Numbered from the stretch's first letter, positions 1 to 12,076 are shown. The stretch is 64,000 nt of DNA from Cymbidium sinense (GCA_021442155.1 CM038214.1:21105808-21169807), one strand, 5' to 3'. Notes: generated by a model from the letters alone, not told the origin. Translations and numbers: made by a program.

Positions 1-1620
1 TCCCTCGTGGGCACTATATTTGGATCACACCCTTTGTAACCCCATTTAGGTAATACCTGGGTTACTATAAGATTGGACAGTTTTCCTTTCCTAGTAACCA
101 CCCCTATGGTTATAAAATCTATCATGTGGATGTCTAGATTCTCCCTTGGTCCAATAAATCTAAGATAGGTCAAGGCCAACATAACCCCTTCTTAGTGTGG
201 TCCCTCGCACACCAATAGGGTCCACACAAACATATAAACAAAATTTATATAAACTTATGGATTAGGAGGATACCCCTAGTGGCACATTTTCCCAAGCAGG
301 CATCTTATATTTAGGTCTGTATCAATAAAACTCCCTTTAGTAATCACCTGACTACTCTTAAGTTGATATAAGTCCCCAACAACATTCACTTAGTAGTCAC
401 CCCTAAGTTTGGTTCTATTTGTTGTGTTACCAACATGTCACCCTAGCGGGTGTTCCCTACTTTAGAAGATGTAAGTCTCATATGCCTTCTTCCTAGCACA
501 ACCATTGCACACTAAAAGGCAACTCATTAGGTTGGCTAGCTCTACCCCACAGCCAATAGACTATCCCTTTGGATTTTTAAATCTATGATAGGACAAGTTT
601 GATATAGCCCCTTCTCAGTGGGTCCATCACACACCGACATGGTCCATAAATTAAATCTATCAAATTTGATATAGCTCACATTCCCGAGATATGCCTTCAA
701 TTTGAAATCAAACTAAACCAAATAAACCATATTAAATCACATGAAATTAAGATAAAATTAGTCCTTAATACTTTTGAGTTAACATAAGTTCTCAGCAGTA
801 TTCACTTAGTCGTCCAAGGTCAGGTTCGATTTGTTGTGCACCCACCAATTCATCCTAGTGGTTGTTCCTTGCTTTAGAAGATGTAAGTCTGCAATGCCTT
901 CTTCCTAGCACAGCCGTTGCACACCAAAAGGAAACCCCTTAGGTTGGCTAGGTCTACCCCGTAGCCGTAGACTACTCCTTTGGATTTCTAAACCTGAGGT
1001 AGGTCAAGGATAATATAACCCCTTTTTAGTAGGTCCATTGCACACTTCACGGTCCATACATCAACTCAAATTAAATTAAACTCGATCTGATTTTCTTCGA
1101 TGGAGCTAAATCACACCCTTCTACCTAGTGGATCCTCAAATCATATATAAACAAGTCAAACAAATAAATCAAATTCAAAACCAACCTCCCTAGTGGAGCC
1201 AAATTAAACTAACTCCCCGAGTAGAGTCTAAATCATAGAAATCCAACTAAACTCTTATTCCCAGTGGATTGATCCCCAAACAAATCTATGAATTCAAACT
1301 CAAATTCCAATCCCCAGTGGATAGCTCAAACTGCTTCCCTAGTATAATGTTCATATACCCAATCCCAGTGGACGCGAGCCAATATCTCTAGCAGATGTGC
1401 CTCCACATCAATTAAAACAAAACAAATTAAAGTTGATTTGATCTTAATCCATAGTGGATTATAGATTCTTATCCCCAATAGATTTTCTTCTTCTATGCCC
1501 TCGACATAGACCCCTCACATGTCATGTCCAATGCATGTGTGATCCCCTAGTAGATCTCCCTCCATGTCCTTAACATGGAAGTCTCATCAAATCTTATTTC
1601 TTCTCTTATGCACACCTTTA
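1..1620 (+). repeat. Decayed 3' non-coding region of a Tat-like Ty3 retrotransposon (relic 1)
   Basis: No coding capacity. The stretch shares ordered phrases with 44.2-45.9 kb, which lies downstream of the recognisable gypsy pol: the 'gcactatatttggatca' opening, 'cccaagcaggcatcttatat' and its counterpart near 44435, 'tttagaagatgtaagtct', and 'ctagtggatcctc'-type segments. Phrases recur inside the stretch about 410 bp apart; for example the 'cacttagtagtc' and 'agatgtaagtct' blocks near 385/465 return near 805/875. I infer the same-strand 3' untranslated region of a related element, cut at the window edge. No pol and no LTR ends are visible. The family assignment depends on the similarity to the copy at 43-46 kb. 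Confidence 0.6.
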
Positions 1621-3110
1621 ATACTTCAAGTAAAAGCCTAACAATGTATTCATTCAAATCACATCATCTTAACATTATTATCAACATTTTATGATTTGTG
1701 ATGGTGAAAGCTCAAACTATCTATACAATATCATGCTAAACATATTATAGTGTGAATTAACACACTAAATTATATTATAATATATGATGTTATATTATAA
1801 TTTGCTATAATATAATATGTTATCTAATATTACACCTCATTAGAATCACTTAAAAGGAGAAATAATACAATTTTTTCAAAATTTGAATAATGTTCATTTT
1901 GGATGTTAAATTGTTATTTTTCTATTAGAAATGGTACAAAAGAGCATAATTTTGGTGTTGCTTCTTGGTGTGTGCTATGAATTTGGCCAACTCAACCTTC
2001 AAATTAACATTTTTGTGAGTTTTGACCTAATGTATTATAACAAAAGTAAAACATACTAAAAGGTACAATAACATATAGTAACACACCACCACATTCATAT
2101 ATGTGTCAAGTTATATTGTTATGTACATTATATTTTAATATGCTTTCATATAATATATTATCTTACATTACACCTTAAAATGAATCACTTTAAGCAAAAA
2201 AATATATAAAATTTTGTTGAAAAATGAACATTTATGTTGGTTACAAAATTCCATCCTTTTGATTAAATGATATAGCATGCACACCCCCAATGATGTTCCC
2301 TCAAGCTTACCTTAAATTTGGCCAAATCCCATCATCTCAGCCTACAAATTAGTACTTTTATGAATTGTACTAGTACTAACTCTACTGCATCATACTATAA
2401 CAAACTAAAATATGCTAAACAAAAAGTAGTAATACACAATAGTATGCTATAATGCATGATGCTACACTATGTTATAACATCCTATATAATAATACACTAT
2501 AACATATTATATTATATTATATTATATTGCATATCACTGCACAAGGGATTGCTTAAGATAAAAAATCACAAAATTAGTCTAAACAATAAAAAACTATAAA
2601 TTTTAGTCGTATCACTTACAAATTTTAAATTAAAATAATATATTATGATGCCATGCTCTAACTATTATGAATTTGGCCAAATTCCACAATTTTAAAGTCT
2701 AAATCAACATTTTTATAGATGATGCTATTGTAGTTTGACGCATGATTGTAAAATGCTAAAAGGATTTAAAATGGGCAAAATAATATATTATGATATATGT
2801 TGCTATACTATGCTACAACATATAATATTTATTTTGAACATAAAATCTTACATTTTAGACTACAAGTGGTGTAGCACACCTTTGGTACTACAATTTAATT
2901 CCCACTTAAAATTTGATAAATCTCATCATCTAATTTATTAAATAAATATTTTAGGATTTATAATAATAGAGACTATAGGGCATAATACCATAATATACTA
3001 AAACATTTCAAAATATCTTATAACATCCAAAAGCACATCACTACATGCTCAAATATATGATGCTACATTATACTATAATATATGGTATTATAAAATGATT
3101 TAGGGCTAGG
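1621..3110. repeat. AT-rich DNA with a degenerate ~340-bp tandem repeat
   Basis: Very AT-rich, with strings of 'ataatatattat'. A recurring block built around 'aatttggccaa', followed by a lead-in to 'aacatttttgtgag' and then 'atgctacactat', occurs near 1980, 2315 and 2669, with a weaker copy near 2890. A second anchor ('ttacacct..aatcactt') occurs near 1830 and 2172. This gives a period of about 335-355 bp and roughly four diverged units. No gene is supported; the 68-residue open frame at 2735-2941 is AT-rich chance sequence. Confidence 0.5.
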
Positions 3111-3236
3111 GTTTAAGGTATTTAAATCTCTAAAAGTCAAGGGAAAGTTTCCTAAAGACATTTTCTTTAGCTACCATAACTATGTTTGGATTAAGTCATT
3201 CTTTAGATCTACTCCTAATGACATATTTATTAAAGT

Positions 3237-3313
3237 TTTAGGATTTAGGGCTTAGGGTTAGGGTTTAGTGTTTAGGGTTTAGGGTTAGTTTAGGGTTTAA
3301 GGTTTAGGCTTAG
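3237..3313 (+). repeat. Interstitial telomere-like tract 1 (TTTAGGG)
   Basis: About ten TTTAGGG-type heptamers with single-base variants (TTTAGTG, TTAGGG, TTTAAGG). The G-rich strand is the plus strand. The tract runs directly into nine T's at 3314-3322, which are the complement of the poly(A) tail of LINE A. A shorter outlier (agggctagggtttaagg) lies at about 3106-3122. Confidence 0.85.
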
Positions 3314-3322
3314 TTTTTTTTT

Positions 3323-4129
3323 GGGAAACCCCATGTAGGGTGTATTTTATTGCCACAAAAAGAGGGTTACAAGGCCCTTAAAGGGGATAAACTCCAAAAC
3401 TACTGCTCAAAGAGCTATAATCAGCCTAAGGAGTAAATCCCTTATCTAAGTACATCCAGAAGCAAAAGAAGACATTAAAGCAATCAGAAGATACAATTAG
3501 ATTAACATAAAAAGCCAAAGGATGATTAGGGCCAATGCTCTGCAAGACGTGAGAATGCATGACACTATGGAGCAAACCTGCAAGAGGACAAGAGAGAAGC
3601 ACCTACAAAAATGTAAACGGAAAGAAATTAGAGCAGTTAAGGTAATACATACATAATGATAACTTAAAATAGCATAATCTAAGAATGATAGCAAAGAATT
3701 GTGATAGAGAAGGCTCAGGCTCAATCATACCAAGTTAGGGCAGATGCAAATATGCTCATCCAAACTTCAGCAGAAGGGTTGTATCACAAGAGCTACTACT
3801 AAACCAAAAGGGAGTGAAATCATCACAACCATCATAGCCAACAAACCTATGAGAAGATAACAGCCAGTTGTTGAAAGTCTTATGGGCTTTATTACTTGCA
3901 AACCTAAACAAAACTATATATAATATAGAGAGGAAATTGCAAAGGGCAGAAAGATAAGGGGTCCCATGCAGGAAAATTATCATCAATATAGTCACCCTGG
4001 CATGAGGATACTTATACATATGAAATAGGCCAGCATAAAAACCATCCAAAAGAAAATAATAGAAGAGGTAAATAAAGCAAGTCGATGAGCCTATAAGTAA
4101 CAATCCAAACAAGATATATAGAGTATAAG

Positions 4130-4222
<93 letters not shown>

Positions 4223-7103
4223 TCTTTCAGGCCAAGAGTACAACTAGAAGTAAAGTCCAGATAATGAGCCCAATCATAATAATGAATGCAGATGTGAATA
4301 AACCCCTTATTAATATCCATATCAGTAGTTGGAAAAAAGCATTTATAAAGGAAGGTAGCATAACCCAATACCAAAAATAGCACCAAATAAAGATAGTCAG
4401 AACTACAGCTCCAGTAGCAGCATGCAGGACAAAAAAATTGGATAATCCAGATCAACAAACAACCAAGATAGCAAGACAGCAAAAGGCAGCAGCTGTCCAT
4501 AGTTCCACCCATTCAGAATAGACATTGCATTCCAAGGAGATAGCAGCACAAGCCTAACTAAACCCAGATGGGAATAGAAACAATAGTAGTTAATGTAGAT
4601 CACATATCGTGAAATGAACAAGAGCTGCATAATAAACAAAGAAGGGCAATCGAAAGCCAACCCCAACAATAAAATAATTAGTGCAACATTGGAACCCACC
4701 AGAGGATAAATCAAAATGGGATTCAAATTAGGGTCCTATTAGAATCCAAAAAATAAGACAACAGTAGCCAAGACAACCATAACCAAGACAGCAAGGGATA
4801 GCAAGATGGCCATAGAGCCTCTCAATCAGAGTAGACATTGCAATAGTTAGTAACCAAGTAGATAGAGCATAGAAACATGGATCAAAAAGTCAGCTAGACA
4901 ATTAATGACCAAAAAATAATCAGAACAACAAAGTCAGAAACAACTTGTTGAACATAGGAGCCTAAAGTCCTACAACCAACAAAGATAGAGACAACAATGG
5001 AATCCTGAGAAACAAGGATATCAAATATCCAAGATAACAAATAGCCAAGACAACAAAAATCAGCTAGCTGGCCAGAGGACCACCCATTCAGAATAAACAG
5101 TGCAATAGATGCAAGTTTAACTGAAAGAAGATGGAGAAAAGAGCAACAGATAAAGTAGTCCATAGAATTCAGATGATAAGCATATAATACCAATAAGGAG
5201 ATTCAAATCAAAAGACACCAAGCAATCAACAACTATAATAGAGGCTTGATGAACAAAATAAACCAAAACCCCAAAAATAGCATGTAGAGTATTAATCCAG
5301 TTCAGCCAACAACCCAAACAGTAATTACCAATAAGCTGGCCAAAGTCCACCCATTCAGAGTAAATAGAGCATATGTAAAGATCCAAATAATCAGATGGAT
5401 AATCATAGGGTTATGCACCATTTGAACAGAGCCAAGGGGGATAAAACACCAGCAAGAGAAATCAGAAGTTGCCCAGTTGTTAACAGCAAAAATAGTCAGA
5501 GAAACAAAAGGCAAGAAATAGATAATAACCACAAAGACAAGGGTAGCAATAAAACAAAAATTACACCCACCATATAAAATTCCAATAGAAAATAGAGATC
5601 AACAGAAAGGGTTCAAAAGATAATCAACAGAAAAAACCATCCAGATAAAGATAATCTAGCTAGTAGCTAAACCCACAACCACATTAAAGGCAAACTGAGA
5701 AGCCATAAAGGAAGTCCAAACCTGGAAGGAATTAATAAAATTGAATAGAAATTGCAAAATCTCTCTTGGCAGATTGGGAATATGAGGTTGGGCAAAACAA
5801 TCAGCAAGACAACACCAACAGCACCCTGTTGAGCTAGATAAACAACCCAGTAATAGCTTGCTGAATAAAAGACTCAATGATCCAGACCATCCAACAACCA
5901 AGAAAGAAAATAACAGCAAGTTGGCCATAAAACCAACCATTCAAATTATACAATGCATAAGTTAAATCCCAGATAGTTAAGGAAGAGGTATGGCCAAGAC
6001 TAGCTGAAACAGGATATAAAAATAGTAGCTGGTGAAAGCAGCAACATCCTAGGTTTTAACAACACAAATATTCAGAAAAATGAGAGATAAGAAATAGTCA
6101 AGCAGAAAAATAAAAGCCATCTTGCAGTCTACAACCTTAATAGAGGCCAACTGAACAAAACAAAAGAAAACCCTAGAAGCAGCATGAGGAGCAATAATCC
6201 AGATCAGCCAACATCCAGGATAGTAATTACCAACAAGCTGGATCTGCACAATTTTAATGGAGCCAAAAGGTAAAAAATAATAGATTAATTGATTAGAAGT
6301 AGCCTGGATGAGAACAACAAAGATAGTCAGACAACACCTTGCAATAAATAGCTAACAAACACAAGGTTAGCCAGTAGGACAGCGAATCCAAAAATCTAAC
6401 AGCCATAGGTTAAAACAACACTGCAATTATTGCAACCATAGGATAAGCCAATAAAAAGTAGTGGGGCAACAGAGCTACCATAAGGGTTCAAAAGGGTATT
6501 ATCAATTAAATACTTTAGAAAAATTAGGCTAGCAGCAAAACCACCCTCCTTAGAGAAATCAGACTGAAAGGAATTCATTAAATAATGCCAAACCTACAAA
6601 GAACCATTAATAATAACAAAGGTATTGCATTTTCTTTCCTTATAGGTATGTAAGATAGGGTTAGTGTATACATTCAGCAAATACATTAAACCAACTCCAA
6701 GATCAACCTGCTGGACAAAGGGCCCAAAAGCCCAACAACCAACAATTAAACCTTTAACATAGATGTAGCATCCAGAAATAGCAAGACCCCAAACAAAGTT
6801 AGGATAATTAAACCAACTGCAGATGCCACTTAGCTCAGCAAAGGACCAGCAAGGAGTAATATGATGATGCATCAAAAAATTCTAAAGAAGCAGCAGCACA
6901 TTGACAGTAAAAATAGTAGAGGTAGTAAGCTCCCAATTAAAGCTAAGACAATTAAACTAATAACATGTGCCACAGAGATCAATAAGTAAACAACAAGGGA
7001 TATCAGGTTGATGCATCAACAAAGACCAAAGAAATAATAACAGAAAATAGAAAATAATCATGCAATAAAAGAGGTATTGAAACAGTGAATCCAATAGGTT
7101 GGA
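3323..7103 (-). repeat. LINE A 3' untranslated region with ~260-310-bp internal tandem repeats
   Basis: This 3.8-kb stretch lies between the RNase H stop and the poly(A); the equivalent part of LINE B is only 1.2 kb. An anchor resembling 'ccacccattcagaata' recurs near 4505, 4820, 5080, 5347 and 5930, with diverged versions near 5637 and 6240. It is usually preceded by 'aacaaccaagatagc' or 'aagctggcc'-like text. Spacing is about 260-310 bp. The minus-strand open frames here (4403-4726, 4894-5193 and 5117-5386, for example) are shadows of the repeat and share an 'LNGW' echo for that reason. Confidence 0.65.
4132..4219. repeat. (TA)n microsatellite, about 44 units
   Basis: Uninterrupted alternating TA inside the LINE A 3' region. 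It accounts for the Tyr/Ile-only stretch in the overlapping minus-strand open frame. Confidence 0.98.
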
Positions 7104-10100
7104 TTAATTTCTGAGATAAGGAAACCAAGTATTGTCCAGATTAACCAAGCCATGCAAATGTTTAGGAAGGGTTAGTTGATCAAAGAATTTTATTCCATGC
7201 AATCTAGCACCTAGATTGGCCATATAATCAACACATGCATTACCCTCATGCCATACATGAGTGATTTTAAAATAGAGTTGGGCAAGGAGAGTTCTAGTTT
7301 GCTTAAGAAGGTAGTACAATTCAGTATTGCCCATTTTGGTGGAAGTCAAGAGATCAATCAGCATAAGGGCATCCACCTCAATCCAAATATTGAGCCAACC
7401 TTTTTGAAGGCAAATCTCAAGAGCTTTGTACACTTCCATGAGCTCAGCAAAAGGAACAGAGCAGGGATTAAGGGGGTAAGCAAAGGCACATAGGACTTTT
7501 CCATTAAGATTTCTAAAAATTCCACCATAGCCTGAACCTTTATGAGAGATAGAGCCATCAGTGTTAACTTTAATAGTGTTAGCATGAGGTTTTACCCAAT
7601 AAACAATCTCATCATGCTTATAGATGTGGTGATCCAGCAAGTTAAAACCCAGTTTATTGGCCACAAATTTGCAACCTTTGAATTTTTTGTAATTAATTAA
7701 ATTGGCATTAAACAAGTAACGAATTTTTTTTTTAGTTCTAGCAATTATCCTTATGTGATTCATAAGGATCTCATGATGTTTTGCATCATTTTGGTCCATC
7801 CATATGAACCAAATAAGAGTGATAGAAGTTATGACTTTAATGTGTCCTTTAATAGTGTTGTCAAAATAAACTTCAAGAAGTTGGTATAAATTTAAGGAGC
7901 CATTGAAAATGACAATGTTAAGAGGTCATCATACCAAATCCAAAGTTTAGAAGCAATGGCCCCATTAACAAAAACATGATTCACATTCTGAATGTGAAAA
8001 TAGCATTGGCATTTTGAAGGTAATTGAAAACCTTTACCCCCACAATAAGGAGTTCACAGGGATGAAGTTTTTCAAAATACGCCAAGTAAGAACAGAATAA
8101 GAAGTAGGGATATTGTTGTTCCAAAGTTTTAAAAATACATAGGAAAAATCATGAGTTTCTTTAATGTGAATCCAAACATTTTTAAAGTTGAAATTACCAT
8201 TATGTGAAAGCTTAAAAAGGATCTGATCTTGATTGGTAGGAATGATAGGAATAGTAGTAAGCTTATTTAAAAGATAGGGAGGAATATGATCAATAAGCTT
8301 ACTATTGTTCCACATATTATTCTGCTAGAAAAAGTTCACTTTAATAGTAGCAGTGGAATGGGTAGAAAGTAAGTCGTCAATGGACCCACCTCCAGTCTAG
8401 TTATCTTGCCAAAAGAAAGAGGAGCCAGAGTTAATCCCCCAAGAAATTAAGGATTCGACATCCCATTTGATGAAACAAAGTCTTTTCCAAACAGGAGAGT
8501 CTCCCGCTTTATAGGGGCAAATGAGAGGGTGCTTTCCCTGGCAGTATTTAGTAGTCATGAAATTAGCCCATAGACTATTGTTTTTCATAAAATTCCACCA
8601 AAGTTTATAAGAAAAAGTAGCGATAGTTTCTTTGATTGGTTTACATCCAAGACCACCTTCAAAGAAAAGTGCCATGGTTTTATACCAAGAGGTTCCAATG
8701 CATTTTTTAGAGGAATTATTAGATCCTGAGAAAAAATTGTTAATGAGTCGCTCAATTCTGTTAATGATAGAGTTGGTCGGCATAATGGTTTGAATGAGAT
8801 ACAAAGGCATGGAGTTAAGGGTGGTCTTAATCAAAGTGAGCCTACCACCAAATGAAAGCATGTGAAATTCCCAAATAGAAATTTTATTAGAGATTTTTTG
8901 GATTAGCTCATCAAAAAGGTGAGATCTTTTTTGACCTTTAAAAAGAGGAGCACCAAGATATTTAATAGAAGTTGTTGTGGTTGAAAATTAGTAATTCTCA
9001 AGATTTGATTGGTGCTAGGGATTTTAGAAGAAGGAATGAAACAACTTTTGCCTTCATTAAAAAAAAAAAAAGACGATTTTGTTGCCAAATTTATTTAAAA
9101 GATTTTAATAGTTTTAATGTGAGGAATTGAGGCATTGAAAAAGATTATAAAGTCATTAGCAAAACTAAGATGAGTGATAGGAAGACTACCTTGAGTTCTA
9201 TAAAACATCCTAGGATTATTGCAAAAAAGATCATTCAGACTCATTGATAGATATAAAACAATAATAAAAAAAGAGAGGGGATAGGAATCCCTTATCTCAA
9301 ACCATGCTTGAAGGGAAAAAACCTAGGGATTCACCATTCATGATAACAAAGAACCAAGCATTAGTAATGCAATTTTTGATGAGGCGGATAAAATAACTAG
9401 AAAACCCAAGCAAATGAAGAATTTGAAAGAGGAAATCCCAAGAGAGGTTGTCAAAAGCTTTAGTGTTGTCCAGTTTAAAAAGGATGTTACCACCTCTGAT
9501 AGGGATGTCAATGTCATGAATTAGCTCTTGTGCTAGAAGTATGTTATCAGATATTGCTCTACCTTTAATGAAGCCAGTTTGGTTGAGGGAAATAATTTTA
9601 GGCAGCAGACTAATTCTATTAGCAAATAATTTATCAATGAGTTTATGAAAGAAGGTACAAAGGCTGATAGGTCTAAAATTACCCCAAGATTCAGGATAAT
9701 TAATTTTGGGAATGAGAACAATGGAAGTGCTAGAAAAATATCTAGGTAAAGGGTTACCAAAAAAAAATTAGCGACCGCATCAACAAGGTCAGTCTCAATA
9801 ATAGGCCAACAATGTTGAAAGAATTGAGTCATGTAGCCTTTAGGGCCAGCAACAGAATCAGTGTTCATGCTATTGAGAATACTACCAATCTCAGCTTCCG
9901 TATGACGCAAACTGAGTAAGTGGTTTTCATCATTAGAGATTGTAGAGGAGATCAAATGTGTGTTGTAGATGGATTATAAGGAGGGGTTGTTGTTTAATAA
10001 ATTTTGAAAATGATGTATGACAAAATCTTTAATATGATTATTGTTAGTAATCCAGGTTCCGTTATTATTTTTGATTTTAGAGTTTTCTTTTTTTAAAAAA

Positions 10101-11165
10101 GAGCATGGAAATACCTTGTGTTTCACCATCAGCAATATATGCTAGTAGCCTTTTGGCCAGTAGGTTTCCTCCATATTCTGATAATTAATCAAGTTATCTT
10201 TAGCTGCATTCAATTCATCAAGCTTATTAGAGTAAGCCAAAACAACATCTTCAAGAGAGCAAACAAGTTGTTCCATATTTTGAGATTTGCAAATAGATTT
10301 TAAAATGATGCTTATTCCAAAAAATTTATATTTTGTTTAAGCCTTTTAGCTTAAGCCAAAGGCAATCATGCCTTTAATGGAATTATCGATGAATTAGGCC
10401 CACCATTAATGGAAACAACATTAATGAAATCACTATGTTGGATCCACATATTTTGGAATCTAAAAGGAGTAGGGAGGATAGTCTAGTGGAGACATTTTTT
10501 GACAGAAATCAAAAGCGGAGCATGGTCAGATAAAGTTCTACTTAAATGTTCAACCGAAGTAAGAGGCCATTGATTGATCCAAAGGGAATTAAAGAGGGTC
10601 CTATCACACCGCTGCCAAAGTCTAAAATTATGCCATGTGTAGTCGGAACCCAAAAAACCAATATTAATCAGATTACAATCAAGAATCATATTAGAAAAGT
10701 CTTCCATGGAATGAATGTTAGGAGAGCAACCTCCCCTTCTTTCCGAGGAAGAGAATAGTGTTGAAATCACCACCAACCAATCAAGGTTTGTTGACAGAGG
10801 AGGCAAAGGTTATTAAGTTATCCCAAAGGATGCTCCTACCAGTTCGATTACAAGAAGGATAAATAAAGGAACCAAGAGTAGAAAATTCACCCAATGAGAT
10901 TTGAACATTAACGAATTGATGAAGGTCATCAAGGATAGAGATGTTGACTAGATTATTCTAAAAACACCAAATTTTATTACTAATATTATAAAAGGAGTTT
11001 TGAAAGCCAAGCATTCTAGCAACCTGAGTGATCTTAGAAGAGTGAATGAATGGTTCAATAACAACAAGTAAGGCTATGTTATGAGTGCGGAAAAGGCTTC
11101 TAACATGGTTGCGGACACTGAGAGTCCCAATACCCAGAACATTCTAAATAAGAAAATTGATCATA
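7104..11165 (-). pseudogene. LINE A ORF2 remnant: endonuclease, reverse transcriptase, RNase H
   Basis: An ORF2 polyprotein would nick the target, copy the LINE RNA and degrade RNA:DNA hybrids. On the minus strand the endonuclease starts near 11165 and ends near 10483 with the typical 'SRTLSDHAPLLIS' tail (the catalytic SDH). The reverse transcriptase covers about 9955-8400; 'KAFDNLSWDFL' is readable, but the catalytic box reads FAND (9152-9163) instead of xxDD, and the RQGDPLSP box near 9290 is corrupted. A zinc-knuckle/linker region follows (about 8315-7920). The RNase H is one open frame (7799-7104) with all four acidic positions recognisable (NTDGS, FAELME, IEVDA, EGNACVDY). In-frame TAG stops at 11144-11146 and 10958-10960 replace Trp codons. 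RNase H-bearing L1s are known in plants. Confidence 0.88.
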
Positions 11166-11319
11166 ATAAGTTGAAAGAAAAGAGAAGAGATAACTAAGAA
11201 AATAACAACAACAGGATACAAGAAAAGAAACCATGTTAGAAGCCTTAGCGGACATTGAGAGTCCCAATACCCTGAACATTTCAAATAAGAAAATTGATCA
11301 TAATACACTGAGAGTCCCA
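11095..11319. repeat. Rearranged 5' end of LINE A: direct and inverted duplications
   Basis: The first 58 bp of the endonuclease region (11111-11168) are repeated at 11248-11305 with about five differences. A third partial copy, 'cactgagagtccca', follows at 11306-11319. In front of the second copy, a 16-bp segment (11229-11244) is the exact reverse complement of 11095-11110. The ~60 bp between the copies are A-rich. This looks like template switching or snap-back synthesis at the end of reverse transcription. Confidence 0.85.
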
Positions 11320-11333
11320 ACCTGAGTGAACCC

Positions 11334-11588
11334 TTAGTTTAGGGTTTAGGGTTTAGGGTTTATGGTTTAGGGTTTGGGTTTAGGTTTAGGGTTTAGGGTT
11401 GTAGGTTTAAGGGTTTAGGTTTTAGGGTTTAAGTTTTAGGGTTTTAGGTTTAAGGTTTAGGTTTAGGGCCAAAGTTAGGGTTTAGGATTTATAGTTTAGG
11501 TTTAGTTTTAGTGTTTAGAGTTTAAGATTTTAGGGTTTAGGTTTAGGGTTTAAGTTTTAGTTTAGGGTTTAGGGTTTAGAGTTTAAGG
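11334..11588 (+). repeat. Interstitial telomere-like tract 2 (TTTAGGG)
   Basis: About 255 bp of TTTAGGG with many length variants (GTTTTAGGG, GTTTAGG, TTTAAGG). The G-rich strand is plus, as in tract 1. It runs directly into nine T's at 11589-11597 belonging to the retrocopy. Confidence 0.9.
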
Positions 11589-12076
11589 TTTTTTTTTAAT
11601 AGAGAATAAATTTAGATTCAATATTTCTTCTTTACAATTTTATCAACCAAGTAGCACCCCAAGTTTTCAAATACATGCAATGACATAAATAAAAAATGAG
11701 GACTGATAGAGAAAATTCAAAAGCCCAGATAAGTAGAACCATCTCTACTATAAAGACACAATTCCATAAGCAGTAGATCAAATAGAACATTCTTTAGTTT
11801 CTCTAGTTTCCATCCGAACCACCCCCACCTCTTGAGTAGTGGGATCCGCCATCATATCCCTGCTTTCTCGCTCTGCCACCACCATGGTTGTAACCTCCGT
11901 CGCTTCTCTCGCCTTCGTAACCACCACTGATCCGACCACCACCTCCATATCCACCATCACCTTCTGATCCCCAACCACCACTACGATAATCGCCGCCTCT
12001 GCCTTCACCTCCACCGCCAGATCTAAACTTAGTCAAGTTGACGGTGATGTTCCTGCCATCAAGGTTTTGTCCATTC
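11589..12076 (-). pseudogene. 5'-truncated retrocopy of a plant glycine-rich RNA-binding protein (GRP7/8-like)
   Basis: On the minus strand an open segment runs from about 12076 to a stop at 11803-11805 (about 90 codons). It begins in the last strand of an RRM ('NGQNLDGRNITVNL') and continues into a Gly-rich tail with Arg, Tyr and Ser (GGGGEGRGG, GGYGGGG, GGGGSDGN). This is the C-terminal layout of plant GR-RBPs, which bind RNA in cold, circadian and stress responses. A ~200-bp 3' UTR and a poly(A) tail (T's at 11589-11597) follow. The first ~60 residues of the RRM and the 5' UTR are missing, the end fuses directly to TTTAGGG, and no intron is seen. The tail is still open, so the copy is younger than the LINEs or has been lucky. 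It cannot make a working protein. A LINE probably supplied the reverse transcriptase. Confidence 0.87.

Larger units (their letters stand above)
3314..11333 (-). mobile_element. LINE A: decayed plant L1-type non-LTR retrotransposon, about 8 kb
   Basis: Read on the minus strand, the order is endonuclease, reverse transcriptase, RNase H, a very long 3' untranslated region, then poly(A) (seen as T's at 3314-3322). Both ends abut TTTAGGG-type repeats. No ORF1 (gag-like protein) is visible upstream of the endonuclease start near 11165, so the copy is 5'-truncated just above ORF2. The terminal ~70 bp of the 3' end (phrases 'aaaggggataaa', 'actgctcaaag', 'aaatccctta') is shared with LINE B, so both belong to one family. 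Stops and frameshifts throughout make it inactive. A target-site duplication cannot be recognised inside a tandem repeat. Confidence 0.9.

Noticed and set aside
3497..6875. Series of minus-strand Leu/Ile/Tyr-rich open frames that look like membrane proteins
   Set aside because: They fall in the LINE A 3' untranslated tandem repeats; the shared 'LNGW' echo follows the DNA repeat period, and the hydrophobicity comes from T-rich minus-strand sequence.
11778..12014. Alternative 78-codon frame across the GR-RBP retrocopy
   Set aside because: It is a shifted frame of the Gly-rich coding sequence; the other frame continues the RRM (LDGRNITV) and is the real one.
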